Source of the DNA: Isoperla grammatica
Taxonomy: Eukaryota > Arthropoda > Insecta > Plecoptera > Perlodidae
Direction of reading: 5' to 3'
Assembly: GCA_945910005.1 (NCBI GenBank)
Contig: OX246739.1
Span: 10,390,292-10,454,291, forward strand
DNA: 64,000 nt
Shown here: positions 39,662-52,700 of the stretch, piece by piece
How the letters are laid out: each line of letters starts with the position of its first letter
Numbering within the stretch: the stretch's first letter is position 1
Made by a program: the position numbers and the translations under genes
Notes under the pieces: model-generated
Seen by the model: only the letters and a program-made list of their open reading frames with translations
Database searches by the model: none
What the model was told of the DNA's origin: nothing

Positions 39662-39815
39662 TGACATCTCGTCTCGCTGCTTCCAACCACTGTCTTCGTC
39701 GTTTACTGTTTTTTGGCACACACACAAATATCTTCTCTGGAGTCTTTACACTTGTGTTAGTACACATGGGTACTATGCACCACTTATAAGCGCCAGAAGA
39801 TGTTTTAGTCTCCAT
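39662..39815 (-). CDS. THAP-domain first exon (fragment)
   Basis: Starts at ATG 39815 and encodes METKTSSGAYKWCIVPMC, then FVCVPKNSKRRRQWLEAARR, ending in V plus one base at a TCA/GTAAGA donor. C13-x4-C18, the FxxxPK stretch and W43 are the first half of a THAP zinc finger, a DNA-binding module of P-element-type transposases and of host genes. The second half (C-x2-H) was not found downstream, where only (TAAA)n and unrelated sequence occur. It is probably a truncated copy inside a right-arm insertion. A CATGGCGGCGG motif at 39911 may mark the promoter. Confidence 0.6.
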
Positions 39816-39959
39816 AGTGCACAATGTTCGATGAGCGGTGTGGGCGAACGCGTGCAGTCGACTGCGCGACACCGGCAGACTACTATCATGTAACGTCACT
39901 AGCGATTCATCATGGCGGCGGCCGTTTTTTTCGCGCCAAAAAAGTGTACGCTACTAAAA

Positions 39960-40620
39960 CTGTTATTTTGAGGGGTAGAATGACTCGATTTTTTAATTGT
40001 AAAGACATAATATCAGTTAATATCGTGTACAGATCAGTGGAAATAGTAGACAATCAATTAGATTTTAAACACCATATGTATCCTAGAGAAACAAAAATAG
40101 TAACAAAGATAGGGTTTCGCAAAAAAGAATATGTGGGATATTGTCATCTTGGACAAGATAATGGTTTATAGAAGCATTGTAAAACCAAATTTTGAATATG
40201 AAGCAACTATTATGTATTAAGCAATCCAAAATAATAAAAGTAGGTTTCAAATTGTGCAAAATATCGGTATGAGGTGTAAATTAACATGTAGAAGGGAGGT
40301 ACACATAATAGATATGCTTAACACTTAACTGGCTTAGTGTTAGGGAATCCACATTAATGTGTTTTTATTTTTGAAATCCATAAAGGTCTCATGCCAAATT
40401 ATATGATACATAAAATTGTAAATGTAAATCAGATCTATTATGGTAACACAAGGTATGCCATGGAGGGAAAAGGATATGGAGTAAACTGCAATTTAAAAGT
40501 AATCAGGTTCTACATTTATTGCAGGTGTTAAACAGTATAATGGACTACCAGTAGAAATAAAGGAAGCAAAAAAATATTAGAAATTTCATGCAAAAATGAA
40601 TAAATGTATACAAATTCAAG
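39960..40620 (+). pseudogene. LINE reverse transcriptase remnant
   Basis: With several frame changes it reads VKPNFEYEATIMY, SRFQIVQN, GMRCKLTCRREVHIIDMLNT and INVFLF, the usual order of a LINE post-RT region (origin as IKPHFEYC...IQN.gMR.il...DML). The frame is broken throughout. Confidence 0.6.
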
Positions 40621-41064
40621 GTATATTATTCAAAATTCAAAATTCAAGATTTTTATGACAAGTAATAATAATATGATGATTGTAAATGTATGTTCTTGAT
40701 AATTGTATTGAGATATGTAAAACTGACTATATAAGCTAACAAATAACGACAATACAATACCTTTCACGCTCAGTTTTGAGAGCAGCTTCATTTTGTTTCG
40801 AAAAACCAATAACAGTATCCTAACCTTCTTATTTCTATAACGCTAGCTAGCGTGTGTTCCCTCTAACTTTATACCAACATTTCTGTTTTTCCTTGTTATT
40901 ATATTGACAAAGTGAACTAGCCTACCACTTTCCTAATCGTGCGTTGTATATAACGATATTGGGGTTTCATATTAAATACATACATTTTGGATACGTTCGC
41001 AGAGAACTTTACCATCACGCAAGCTAACCTTGAAACTTCGAGAACGTAGCAACCGGGTGTTGTG
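40621..41064. other. end of insertion and upstream flank of the right gene
   Basis: No gene up to about 40960. From there, 40970-41065 mirrors 29160-29250 (ACCATCACGCAAG, GAGAACGTAGCAACCGGGTG), rejoining the arm about 1.1 kb upstream of exon 1. Confidence 0.65.
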
Positions 41065-41270
41065 TAAACCATAGGAGGACACGTCACAGCACAGACAGGA
41101 CGATATTTCGTTGTGTACACCATAGGAGGACACGTCACAGCACAGACAGGACGATATTACGTTGTGTACACCATAAGAGGTCACGTCACAGCACAGACAG
41201 GACGATATTACGTTGTGTACACCATAAGAGGTCACGTCACAGCACAGACAGGACGATATTTCGTTGTGCC
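41065..41270 (+). promoter_or_regulatory. four 51-bp repeats upstream of the right gene
   Basis: ACGTCACAGC landmarks lie at 41081, 41132, 41183 and 41234, exactly 51 bp apart. Units carry TCACGTCACAGCACAGACAGG-type sequence in two parts (TCACGTCA then CACAGACAGG). They are the mirrored counterpart of the repeats at 28995-29165. Confidence 0.7.
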
Positions 41271-42040
41271 CGTGTTAACAATATCATCTTCATTTCACTG
41301 CTCTGGAAACTCTTCAGGACGGTCATGACATCGATTGAAGCTGCAATGTCGGTCTAAGGCAAAGTGTTGTGTAAACCATAAGAGGTCACGTCACAGCACA
41401 GACAGGACGATATTTCGTTGTGCCCGTGTTAACAATATCATCTTCATTTCACTGCTCTGGAAACTCTTCAGGACGGTCATGACATCGATTGAAGCTGCAA
41501 TGTCGGTCTAAGGCAAAGTGTTGTGTAAACCATAAGAGGTCACGTCACAGCACAAACAGGACAATATTACGTTGTGCCCGTGTTAACAATATCATCTTCA
41601 TTTCACTGCTCTGGAAACTCTTCAGGACGGTCATGACATCGATTGAAGCTGCAATGTCGGTCTAAGGCAAAGTGTTGTGTAAACCATAAGAGGTCACGTC
41701 ACAGCACAGACAGGACGATATTTCGTTGTGCCCGTGTTAACAATATCATCTTCATTTCACTGCCCTGGAAACTCTTCAGGACGGTCATGACATCGATTGA
41801 AGCTGCAATGTCGGTCTAAGGCAAAGTGTTGTGTAAACCATAAGAGGTCACGTCACAGCACAGACAGGACGATATTTCGTTGTGCCCGTGTTAACAATAT
41901 CATCTTCATTTCACTGCTCTGGAAACTCTTCAGGACGGTCATGACATCGATTGAAGCTGCAATGTCGGTCTAAGGCAAAGTGTTGTGTAAACCATAAGAG
42001 GTCACGTCACAGCACAGACAGGACGATATTACGTTGTGTC
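41271..42040 (+). repeat. five 154-bp copies of the promoter/exon-1 start (decoys)
   Basis: CGTGTTAACA recurs at 41271, 41425, 41579, 41733, 41887 and 42041, always 154 bp apart. The sixth leads into the true exon 1. Each of the five preceding copies contains a start that reads MTSIEAAMSV then TAA, against MTSIETPMSVDQ in the real exon. Each also contains one 51-bp promoter unit. Copies are nearly identical. Confidence 0.95.
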
Positions 42041-42094
42041 CGTGTTAACAATATCATCTTCATTTCACTGCCCTGGAAACTCTTCAGAACGGCT

Positions 42095-42182
42095 ATGACA
42101 TCGATTGAGACTCCAATGTCTGTGGACCAGAATGTCAAAGGCCAGGTGTTTGATCATTACAGGATGCTGTTGTACTGGCAAG
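42095..42182 (+). CDS. right odorant receptor exon 1
   Basis: ATG at 42095, encoding MTSIETPMSVDQNVKGQVF and on to LLYWQ plus one base, followed by donor GTGAGT. Length and phase equal the left exon. The five decoy starts upstream make the start choice non-trivial; this one is chosen because only it reads through to a splice donor. Confidence 0.87.
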
Positions 42183-42196
42183 GTGAGTGAGAGAAC

Positions 42197-42241
<45 letters not shown>

Positions 42242-42269
42242 CTAATGGTAATAATAATAATAAAAATAG

Positions 42270-42300
<31 letters not shown>

Positions 42301-42307
42301 AATAAAA

Positions 42308-42361
<54 letters not shown>

Positions 42362-45300
42362 ATAAAATAATAATTACTATTATTTTTTTTTTTTATCGCA
42401 CAAATTTTTATTATTAGAATACAAAATGAAAAGTACGGAACAACTTGTTCCACAAAGCCATGAGGCTTAACTGTGGATTACACAAAATAAATAACAATTC
42501 AGTGCACAGTAAGAAGGAAACAAAATGAAAGTGACGGTAGAATATAATACAACATGGAACTAATAATGAGAACGATTACGATACAAAATATACAAAATAT
42601 CAAGATAGAAGACAGTAAAACATATGCATGTTTGACAACTTCTTTGAAATCACATGACTATAATAAAGACAAAATTAAATTTTTAAATACAACGATAAAA
42701 ACCCAACAACTTACTTACAAACGAAGACTTGATATTAGATTAAATACTATTTAAATAAAAATCCTTCAGCCCTCTTTTAATTATGCTAATTGAATTTAAT
42801 ACTTTTAGGCTAAGTGGCAACTCGTTAAACGACGTGGAATAATTACTTTAAGCGTTCTCGCGCCGTGTATGTTGAAATATTTAGGGACCTTATATAAATG
42901 TGATATTTGAGAACGCGTGGTGATTGGATGTTGAATAATCATTTTGAAATCAATTTTAAAATTAAACTGAAAAGCGAGTCTATACTTATATAGCACGTGG
43001 ACAGGCAAAACGTCACCTTTTTTATAAACGCTGGACTCAACGCAGTCATTATTTCTATGAGATTCGGTAAATAACGTGACCATTTAATGTTGCAAAGCTG
43101 TAATATGCCTTAGATTTGATAATGACGCGTTACCCCATGCTAATATACCATACATTAATATTGATTCTGCTACAGATAAGTAAACTGTTTTTAGAGTATC
43201 TGAAGGAAGCATAGTTTTTATACACTACATTTGACTGAGACATGATTTTAATTTATTACATAATTTATTGATGTGTGGAGCCCAATTAAACCGATTATCA
43301 ATTATTAATCCTAGATACATGTGGCTGTCAACGCAATCAATAACAGTATTACAAGTACAAGTTTCACCATGCATGCAATCATAGGGATGAGAGATAATTT
43401 TTACGGTGCTTAACCGATCAATGTTTAAAGGGTTACATATATGCACAATTTTAGTTTTTTCTACGTTTATAAATATCCAAACCGTTATCGTAGGCCCACA
43501 ATACTAAATTATGAAAGTCAGTTTGTAGATAATGATTAGCAATGTTTAAGTTCTTATGAACGGCAATTAGAGCGGTATCATCAGCATATGAGTAAATTGT
43601 ACACTTCCGCATGTACTTACCAATATTATTTACATATATAAGGTATAGAATTGGTCCCAATATTGAGCCTTGAGGCACACTGAACTTGACAGCTAACTTT
43701 TTACTTAATGAACTTCCAATTTTGACCGCAACTTCCCTTTCACTCAAATAACTCTCAAACCATTTTAGCAATTGACCTCTAATTCCTAGTTGTTCCAAGT
43801 TTCTTCAAAGTATTTTATGGTTGAGGGTGTCAAATGCTTTTCTGAAGTCAATGAACATGGCCACAACATGCATGTTGTCGTCTAATTTTGAATTAACAAA
43901 GTCTGAAAATTGCAATAAAAGATCTGACGTTCCTTTACCTTCCTGAAATCCATATTGTTGTTGTGTTATACTTTTATACTTTGCTAAATATTTTGTTAGG
44001 GCTTTTGAAACACATCGCTTAAATTTTTTTATATAACTGGTAACAAAGCTATTGGTCTATAATTCCCATAATCCATATGATCACCCATCTTGTATATAGG
44101 CCTTACAATAGATATTTTTATTTTTTGTGGTACCATACCTTCTTCAACTGATAAATTTATAAATTTGGCAATAATGGGACTTATCTCTTCACATATATTT
44201 TGAAGATCAATAACTCGTATGCCATCGACACCAGGTTGTTTGCGCTCCATTCCATTAATGATTCCCGCATCCTCCCTCGCAGATACTTTTGGCATAAAAA
44301 AAGATTGAACTTGCGACCTATCGTCGATTTGTGGACACACCTTTTTACTACAAGAATGCTGTATGTTTTCAACTACATCCACAAAACTATTAACAAACCC
44401 ATCTGCATTTTCCTCCCACGTGTGTATTTTCCCCAGGTATTTATCAACAATTTCTTTAACGGAATCTGTAGGCTTTTTCCCTCATAAGTTATTAATAGTC
44501 TGCCTGGTTTTTTTTGTAATTTGTATAGTGTGCAAACTTACGCTGATACATTTTTTTTTTAGCTTTTTAATCTCTATATAAACCACGTTTCTCACTCTGC
44601 CCAGGGACTGCCACCTTATCGTGGTGGGCAGGTTTGCGTGCTTTGTTGATCCCGAGAGCTATGCCGGCGGAAGCGTATGCTTCTGGTAGGGCCACCCAAG
44701 CCGGACTGGTCGAGGAGGAGAAGTCAGACGAAGTGCAGTCCACACCCCAATCCCCTTTCCCCCCCCCCCCACTGTCCCATTGAATATTTCTCCTCCCACT
44801 TGGCCCTGCCCTCCCTTGCTGGACTCCCGTATGACGACTCACGCGACGTACAATGGATCTGATTCGGATGTGGCTTTATTCTTCATTATCATCTTTCTCA
44901 TCTTCATTATCACCCGCTCATCGTCTCGATTAGCCATCGTTGCATAAATATGAGACGTTAAGCCCCATTAATCAATCATCAATCAACCACGTTTCTCAAT
45001 TGTTTATATTCACATCTATATATTTCATTTCACGGGCTTAGAAGCTTACAGTTTTTCCATTTGTGAAGACAACTATCCCTACGTTTTACTAATATAAGTA
45101 GGTATCTAATCCGTTATCCATTCTTTCTATTTTGTTCTATTAGTTTCCTTGAAATGTTTAAAGAACGCACTAGATGTAGGCCAATAGGCTTTATTGAATA
45201 TTTCTTCAATGGCATTGTATAGATCGGAACAGTTATCGAAAGCATCTAGGTCACTCTATTGCACAGATTTCAAAGTTTGGTATAATTTATTTTCATCTAT

Positions 45301-48300
45301 ACACTAGGGCTGCCCAACGATATCGATAATTCGATACGATATCGATAATATAAAAATAATTCGATATCGATATAGAATTAAAATATCATACGTTTCGCGA
45401 TATCGATCAAGTGTCAACTATCGCAAAAAAAAAATGTTTGGCGGTGTTATGGTTCTGCATCTTTGTGATGCATACACTGCAACATTCGCGTTGGTACCTA
45501 CTCGCCCTCATCGCCCGCCGGCCGAGAGTCTGTTGCGCCCGCGCTCGTTCTGCCAGTCTGTCACACTCCCGTCCCGTCACGCCAATCACAACATCGCTGT
45601 TTTATGGATACACTTTTAATAATACAACACACAAATTGATGCACATAGTAAAACATTTCGACGTTAAATCATCCACATTAAATTGTTGATAATGAATGGC
45701 CTCTGGCTGGTTTAAAAAAAATTACGATATCGGCGATATCGATACCGAGTTTAAATAATTCGATATCGCGATACGATATCGATGATAACATCCGCGATAT
45801 CGATATGAATTTTTTTATCGTTGGGCAGCCCTACTATACACAACTTATTGTCTCCCTAGAACGCTGCATATCAACTGTGTCATAGTCCAAGGCTAACATT
45901 GCCATGTAGTGGTCGCTTACTTTTGAGGTGAATATTGCCGCATCCACGTTATTTACATCACCTCTACTAAATGCGTGATCAATGCAAGACCTTGTCAGCT
46001 TACCTGATACTATTTCCTCTCTAGTTGCCTCCGTAATACATTTCAAAAACCCATATCTAGACAGTTCATTCTCATACAGTTGTACACTATTATCAAAAAC
46101 ATCCAATACATCAATAATTATATCCCCAACCAGTATTGCATTCTTGTTCTTATGTGTGTCATAGTATGACGCAAGTTCATTGACAAAGCGAGTTTTCTCA
46201 GCAATTGGAGATGACTTTGCCGGTGGCCTATATATTGCTAGCAGTAACAATGACACACCCGGCGGAAAATCAAGGGAACACTCAATTCCTTCGAAATGTG
46301 TAAAATTATTCTCTATATTGGTGCAACTGATTTCGTTTTTAATAAACAATGAAAAGACACGTCTACTGGTGTCAAACCTTGTCTAACTTATGGTAAAATA
46401 GCCATCCAAACAAAACGTTGAGTTGAAACTACGCACTTCACTTAAAACAAGCACATCAAATAAACCTATTTGCTTTTCTAATATCACTTTGAGTTCATCT
46501 CAATGTTTTTTTATTGATCTAATGTTTAAAGACAAAATTTTAAATGAAGAACTATCCAATCCATTAAACCAGTCGTCAATATTACTTCTGTTTTACACGT
46601 GCTCAGAGAATCGTATGTTAATGACGTGACCCCGTCCATAGCCCGGTCGTCTCACAATCAGCCCTATCAAAGCTGACGTAGGTTATTTCAACTAATTCAG
46701 ATCTCTCGGACAAAAAATTGAGATAAGCTCAAGTGTTGGTTCGTCTTTGCGCACAAAAATTCGGTCTTTTCGCCACCATCCAAACTTATATCCTGCTGTC
46801 CTAGCGCGCTGCTTCGCCGCTACGAGGAGACCACTGTAATATGGTGTGAGATTCTCGTTAATATACACACTGGTATCGGACCCTCGACGACCAACTAATA
46901 TTTGCTGAGAAGTCAACACCTCTCGTTTTTTGACAATAAACATGTCTCTTTTCTTCCTTAAAATAAACTGAACAATAATTTTACGGGGCCTACCTTCGTT
47001 TCGACTGGGCAGACGATGGGCTGCTTCTATGTCGTCACTGGTAAGATATATATTCAGATGATTAGAAATGTCAAGAACTTTACCTTCCACGTCTTCACTC
47101 GCAGCTTCATCCACTCCGTCAACGATTATGTTCCAATTCCTTCCGTACTGTTCCAAACGTGTGAGCTTTTGATTTAATTCTTCTATTTTTTCGTCTTTAA
47201 TATTTATGTCCTCTTTAATGTCTTCAATGGTACTCTTGAAGTCCTTCAATGAAGCCATTGCTGACTTCATATCATCTTTCAGTTCGGACAAATCGTTTTG
47301 CAATGCAAGCACAATGTCTTTAATAAATTTTAACACATCTCCTTCCTCTTCTTCTTCGACCGACGCTCTTCTCATTGACTTCACACAAGCTGATTTTGCT
47401 TTTTGCGTGGATATTTTTAAACCACAACAATCGTAGTGGTAAAACAAATTACAACCCTTACAACTCACAAAATCCCCGTCGTCCGACACTGCGCGATCGC
47501 ACTTGTTACAAAGCAACGACATTGCCTACAAACCGGTATCCGGAGCTCTAAGAAACACGTCCGTCCTACTCGAACACTGAACGCTGAATCCTGCTGAATA
47601 TAATAATAATCATAATAATAATAATGATGATTATAATAATAATAATAAAAATAATAATAATAATAACAATAATAATAATTATTATTATTATTATTATAAA
47701 TAATAAAAATTATTATTATAATTATTATATATATAATTATTATTATTATTAAAAATAATAAAATTATTATTATAAATAATAATAATAATTATTATGAATT
47801 ATTAAGCGAGCGAAACGAGCGTCTCCACGAGACTCTAATGGCACTACGTTCTGTTTTTTTTTTTTTTTTTTTATATATATGTCTGTCGATAGCGGTCGAA
47901 CGGAAAGTCCGATTAACTTAAAATTTGGACCATCCACAAACCTCGATGTGGATAAGAGGTGTATAGTTTTGAGGCAAAATCGTTTGAAAAGTTACAAAGT
48001 TACACTCAATAACTGTTAGTAACGGTGGCGGACCGCCGCTAAAACACTCGAGAGAATGACAACGAAAATTCTTAGCAACGCAAATTGCATTGCATTCAAC
48101 AATATCGGGAAGTATAATAGCTATGGAAATGAGAAAAAAATTGGCAATGCGCATTCTTGAATTGTTGTTAATTGTTGTTCGTATTAGCATTGAAAACTTT
48201 TCGCCAGAAGGTTCGTAGATATTGACGCTCTCGCTTATCAACGCGTCAAACAGAGCGTTTTCCTAGTTATAATAATATGGTGTTTTTTTTTTTATATTTC

Positions 48301-49388
48301 TATTTCTGTCGATAGCGATCGATCGGAAAGTCAAATCAAGTTGAAATTTAGACCATCCACAAGCCTCTAAGTGGATTGTAGGTGTAAAGTTTTGATGCAA
48401 AATCGTTCGAAAAGTTACAAAGGTACACCAAAGTTACTATAAATTATTTACATTCCATTTCATATGAACAGATTACATATTTTGTACTGCTAAATTGTAG
48501 TTTAGTAACTATGACAATTAAAAATCCAAGTTTTTATTTATATGGACAATCTTTTATTGAAGAATGGCAGGAAATATAACTTTAACAATAAAAATTCTTA
48601 TTTTTCCACGTCATGTTTGTTTTTGTTGTTGTTGATAGTTCTTTTACAAACAAATATGAACATTCCTATATTGATGATGATGATGATGATGATGATAGTG
48701 TTTTCAGTATAATAGCGCTGGAACAACAAAACCGCTTACGACATTTTTATAATTATCTCTTACATTTAACAATGCCGATAGGTTAGACAACTTTTTGCCT
48801 GAAATTTCGTGGACATGGACGCGCTCGCTTATCAACGCGTCCACAGAGCGTTTTCCTAGTAATAATAATAAGCAAATGCTGGGATAAATGCATATCAGGC
48901 ACTACCGGACATAACATAGCACCTACAGTTGGTTCTGGAGAAATAATGTGAAGATGATATATTTCATTCATTTAATGGTGCATGGTACCTCTACGTCAAA
49001 AAAAGCACACAAGTTTCATTTTTAAATGATGTTTCAAAAATGGACTTCGAAATCGACACTCTGAATTTAAAGTGCAATTAAGGATGGTAAACTCTACATA
49101 CTGAATGCTCAAAATTGTGTCTTTCATTACAATCAGTATGATTTTTAATTCCAAATATTATTATTATTAATTATCGACTAAACAATTCAAACAAATCTTC
49201 TGTGATAGTTATCACTTTATTCAGTCTGTAGGGCTTACCAAAACACAGTGCGCTGTTGATTCCGATTTTCGATTTCGTGTTGTATTCTTGAGACATAAAA
49301 ATAAAAAAATTAACATCTTCTGCGGTTTTGCAGTAGCTGTACCCTTCACTCTTAAGTAGTGTTGCATTAGGAAGAATAGGAAAAAGAA

Positions 49389-49424
<36 letters not shown>

Positions 49425-49718
49425 AGAGAGAGTGAGAGAGAGGGAGAGGGATAGGGAGAGGGAGAGGGAGGGGGAGAGGGAGAGGGAGAGGGAGAGGGAG
49501 AGGGAGAGGGAGAGGGAGAGGGAGAGGGAGAGGGAGAGGGAGAGGGAGAGGGAGAGGGAGAGGGAGAGGGAGAGGGAGAGGGAGAGGGAGAGGGAGAGGG
49601 AGAGGGAGAGGGAGAGGGAGAGGGAGAGGGAGAGGGAAAGGGAGAGGGAGAGGGAGAGGGAGAGGGAGAGGCAGAGGGAGAGGCAGATGCAGAGGCAGAG
49701 GCAGAGGCAGAGGCAGAG

Positions 49719-49750
<32 letters not shown>

Positions 49751-52700
49751 AGGGGCAGGGGCAGGGGCAGGGGCAGGGGCAGGGGCAGGGGCAGGGGCAG
49801 GGGCAGGGGCAGGGGCAGGGGCAGGGGCAGGGGCAGGGGCAGGGGCAGGGGCAGGGGCAGGGGCAGGGGCAGGGGCAGGGGCAGGGGCAGGGGCAGGGGC
49901 AGAGGCAGAGGCAGAGGCAGAGGCAGAGGTGAAGTTCGAGTTGAAGGTGGAGGTGGAGGTGGAGGTGGAGGAGGAGGTGGAGGTGGAGGATAAGGAGAAG
50001 GAGAAGAAAAGTCTATTATCGTTGACCTTTGCTTGCAGGTTTCTGGCAGCATGACACCGAGCCCGGCCTCGAGTTGTACCTCAAGTACTTCAGCCCCCGG
50101 TTTGCTCACCTGCTCGTCAAGCATCGCTTCCTCCGTCTGGCCTTGGGATTATTCCAGCGATTCAACCCTTGGTTTTTGTTAGTTACGTTAGCCATTAATG
50201 TGTTCCTTTTATTTCCGACAGCAATGTACTTATACAAAAGTAACACTCTCGATGTTGTTAGAATTTTTTTCAACTTCTTCATGGAAGGGTTACCTTTAAC
50301 GGTTGGATACACAGTATTCTTTAGGCCTAAAGCGATGAACAGTCTCTTTGCACAGATGGATAAGATGCTAGAGCCAGGACAGTTGGACAACAAGGAGCAG
50401 AGGGAAATATACCAGACAACGCGGACATTTTGCACACAATTAGTAAAGTATATCCAACTACCGTCAATGGCAGCAACATTCATCGGAATTACTCTTGCTT
50501 TCCTTTCAATTTTCTTACCAGAAAGAAGATTTCCTGTCAGGTAGGTGAAAAATTTATTTTAAGTGATTCCGGTGTAAATGCTGGAATAACTGAGGTCTTA
50601 TGTTCATATCGCCGAGCAAAAGTTAGTTCTTTTTCATTATCATACTTTAACTTTGTTTTATTTTATGGATACTTTACGGTGAAATGATGCGTTTTTCTTC
50701 ACATCTGTCGTCACCGAATATAATGAGCTATGGTGGACTTTATCTCAGGCCAACATGTTTTTAATTTCAACTTTATGGTGGCAAGAGTAAATCATTTATA
50801 ATAACATTTTATAGCTATCCTTGCGGCAAATATGCTGACTTCGATTTTAGAAGGCTCTGATTTGATGTAGTTAGTGGGGCCTGGTTTCTACTCATTCGTG
50901 ATTCCTACGCAACGGGGTCGAACCGAGTAGTCTGATTGGTAATCTGTGACTTGTTACGGCCAGCGTAGGGTTGAGAGGGATTTGACGTGGGTATGACGAA
51001 GGAAAGTCTAAGTGTGAGGGTACACGTGTGTTATTCGGGCCATTCAGTCACGGAACGGCAGACGAGGGAGACCTGTACCTAAGTGGAACGGTGGGAAGAA
51101 CGAGGGAAGACCCAGATGGAAGAGTCTGGAGACTGATCGTGGACATGGATTTAGGAGTTGTACCGCATAACAGGTTAGGGTTAGCCACCGGGAAGCCAAT
51201 ATAAAGGTACTACAGCCACCCTCAGGTTGTGTATGCTAGAACCAGTAGACCAGGACCAAAAAGCCGTACCGCATGACGGGGTCAGATTTAGCCACCGGGA
51301 AGCCAAGGTAAGGGTACTACAGCTGGCCTTAGTTTGTGTAAGCTAGAGCCAGTAGACCAGGACCAAGGAGCCGTACCACATAACTGGTTCATATTTAGCC
51401 ACCGGGAAGCCAAGGTACAGGCACTACAGCTGGCCTCAGGTTGTGTAGGCTAGAGCCAGTAGACCAGGACCAAGGAGCCGTACCACATAACTGGTTCAGA
51501 TTTAGCCACCGGGAAGCCAAGGTACAGGCACTACAGCTGGCCTCAGGTTGTGTAAGTTACCACCGTCAGACCCGGATTGTCCAAAAACAATGTCACCATG
51601 ACTCAGCGTGTAGGATCAATGTGTTATTGCGCTGTGCAGGCAAAGCTCGGCGTAGAGCGCATCAAGTCCGTAGCTCCTAAACCTTCCATGCTTCCATCTA
51701 TTACAGCATTCTCGGGGGCTCTCAAGGCAAAGCTCGGCCTAGATAGCGTCATTACTATTATATATCCAGGGGGCCATGCGAGGGGCCATGCCCCTAGCTC
51801 TAGCTCGGCGTCGCAGGCTTGTAGACGAGCCAATATATACCTGATAAAGGTGGCTCGTATATCCAGAGGTTATCATCCTTGCTTCCAAAGCAGAAGGATC
51901 TGAATTCCAACCCCGCGTCAGCCAAAGGTTTTTAACTTCTACTGTGGATTCGACTCCATCACTTCCTATCTTAGGAATAAGTAAACGGTGACTTTGGAGC
52001 CGTCCTAGCAACAAAGCACTCAAAATATTCAAAGTTGTTCTGAATTGGCCTTGTTGATTCTGGTATCAGCCCTCAGGTGTTCGCACTGTCCAATCACTGA
52101 GGCATGTTTTTCATATTTGAATTATAAATCTTTGGTTGGTTATCGCTCACTCGCGGATAGTGTTACGAGCCTACGGGGTTGATTTAGACGCTTTAAATTA
52201 AAGTTCCCCACTGAAAATCAGTATTGTTACTGAGTGGGAAGAACATTAAAATCGAATCTATTTATTGATTTTATTTTCCATTTATTTCACCGGAATCAAG
52301 CAGACATTGAAAAAAGAGTTATTCCGCGCGATTAATTAGCGGTATCTAGCGAGAAAGTTTGGCGGCGCTCAGCGCCATTCAATAAATGTTGTTCCTCTAT
52401 TTTTGAACCCTATTTTATCTTTCTAAAACCTAAACTGCCTGAATTAGTATATCCCGATCCCAGTGATGTGACCTGCCCAGGGACTGCCACCTTATCGTGG
52501 TGGGCAGGTTTGCGTGCTTTGTTGATCCCGAGAGCTATGCCGGCGGAAGCGTATGCTTCTGGTAGGGCCACCCAAGCCGGACTGGTCGAGGAGGAGAAGT
52601 CAGACGAAGTGCAGTCCAAAACCTAATCCCCTTTCCCCCCCACTGTCTCATTGAATATTTTCTCCTCCCACTTGGCCCTGCCCTCCCTTGCTGGCCTCCC

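Larger units (their letters stand above)
42390..47570 (-). mobile_element. near full-length LINE, antisense in right intron 1
   Basis: Minus-strand order is ORF1 (47522-46692), endonuclease (about 46650-45834), RT and C-terminal region (about 44400-42805), 3' UTR hairpin (42476-42450). It is interrupted by a hAT MITE and a SINE and by several frameshifts in ORF2, so it is not autonomous. Same family as the left intron-1 LINE. The RT looks I/jockey- or CR1-like; the clade was not settled. Confidence 0.92.

Noticed and set aside
42157..42453. Poly-Ile and poly-Asn/Tyr frames here and at 28512-28976 and 55052-55384
   Set aside because: Translations of AAT/ATT microsatellites.
44567..44842. Frames in the SINE-like element (also 52410-52726)
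   Set aside because: They differ between the two copies by frameshifts and have no similarity; the element is non-coding.
49171..50124. Leu-Pro repeat protein on the minus strand and Arg-Glu/Gln-Gly repeat protein on the plus strand
   Set aside because: Both are translations of the hexanucleotide array in the receptor intron.
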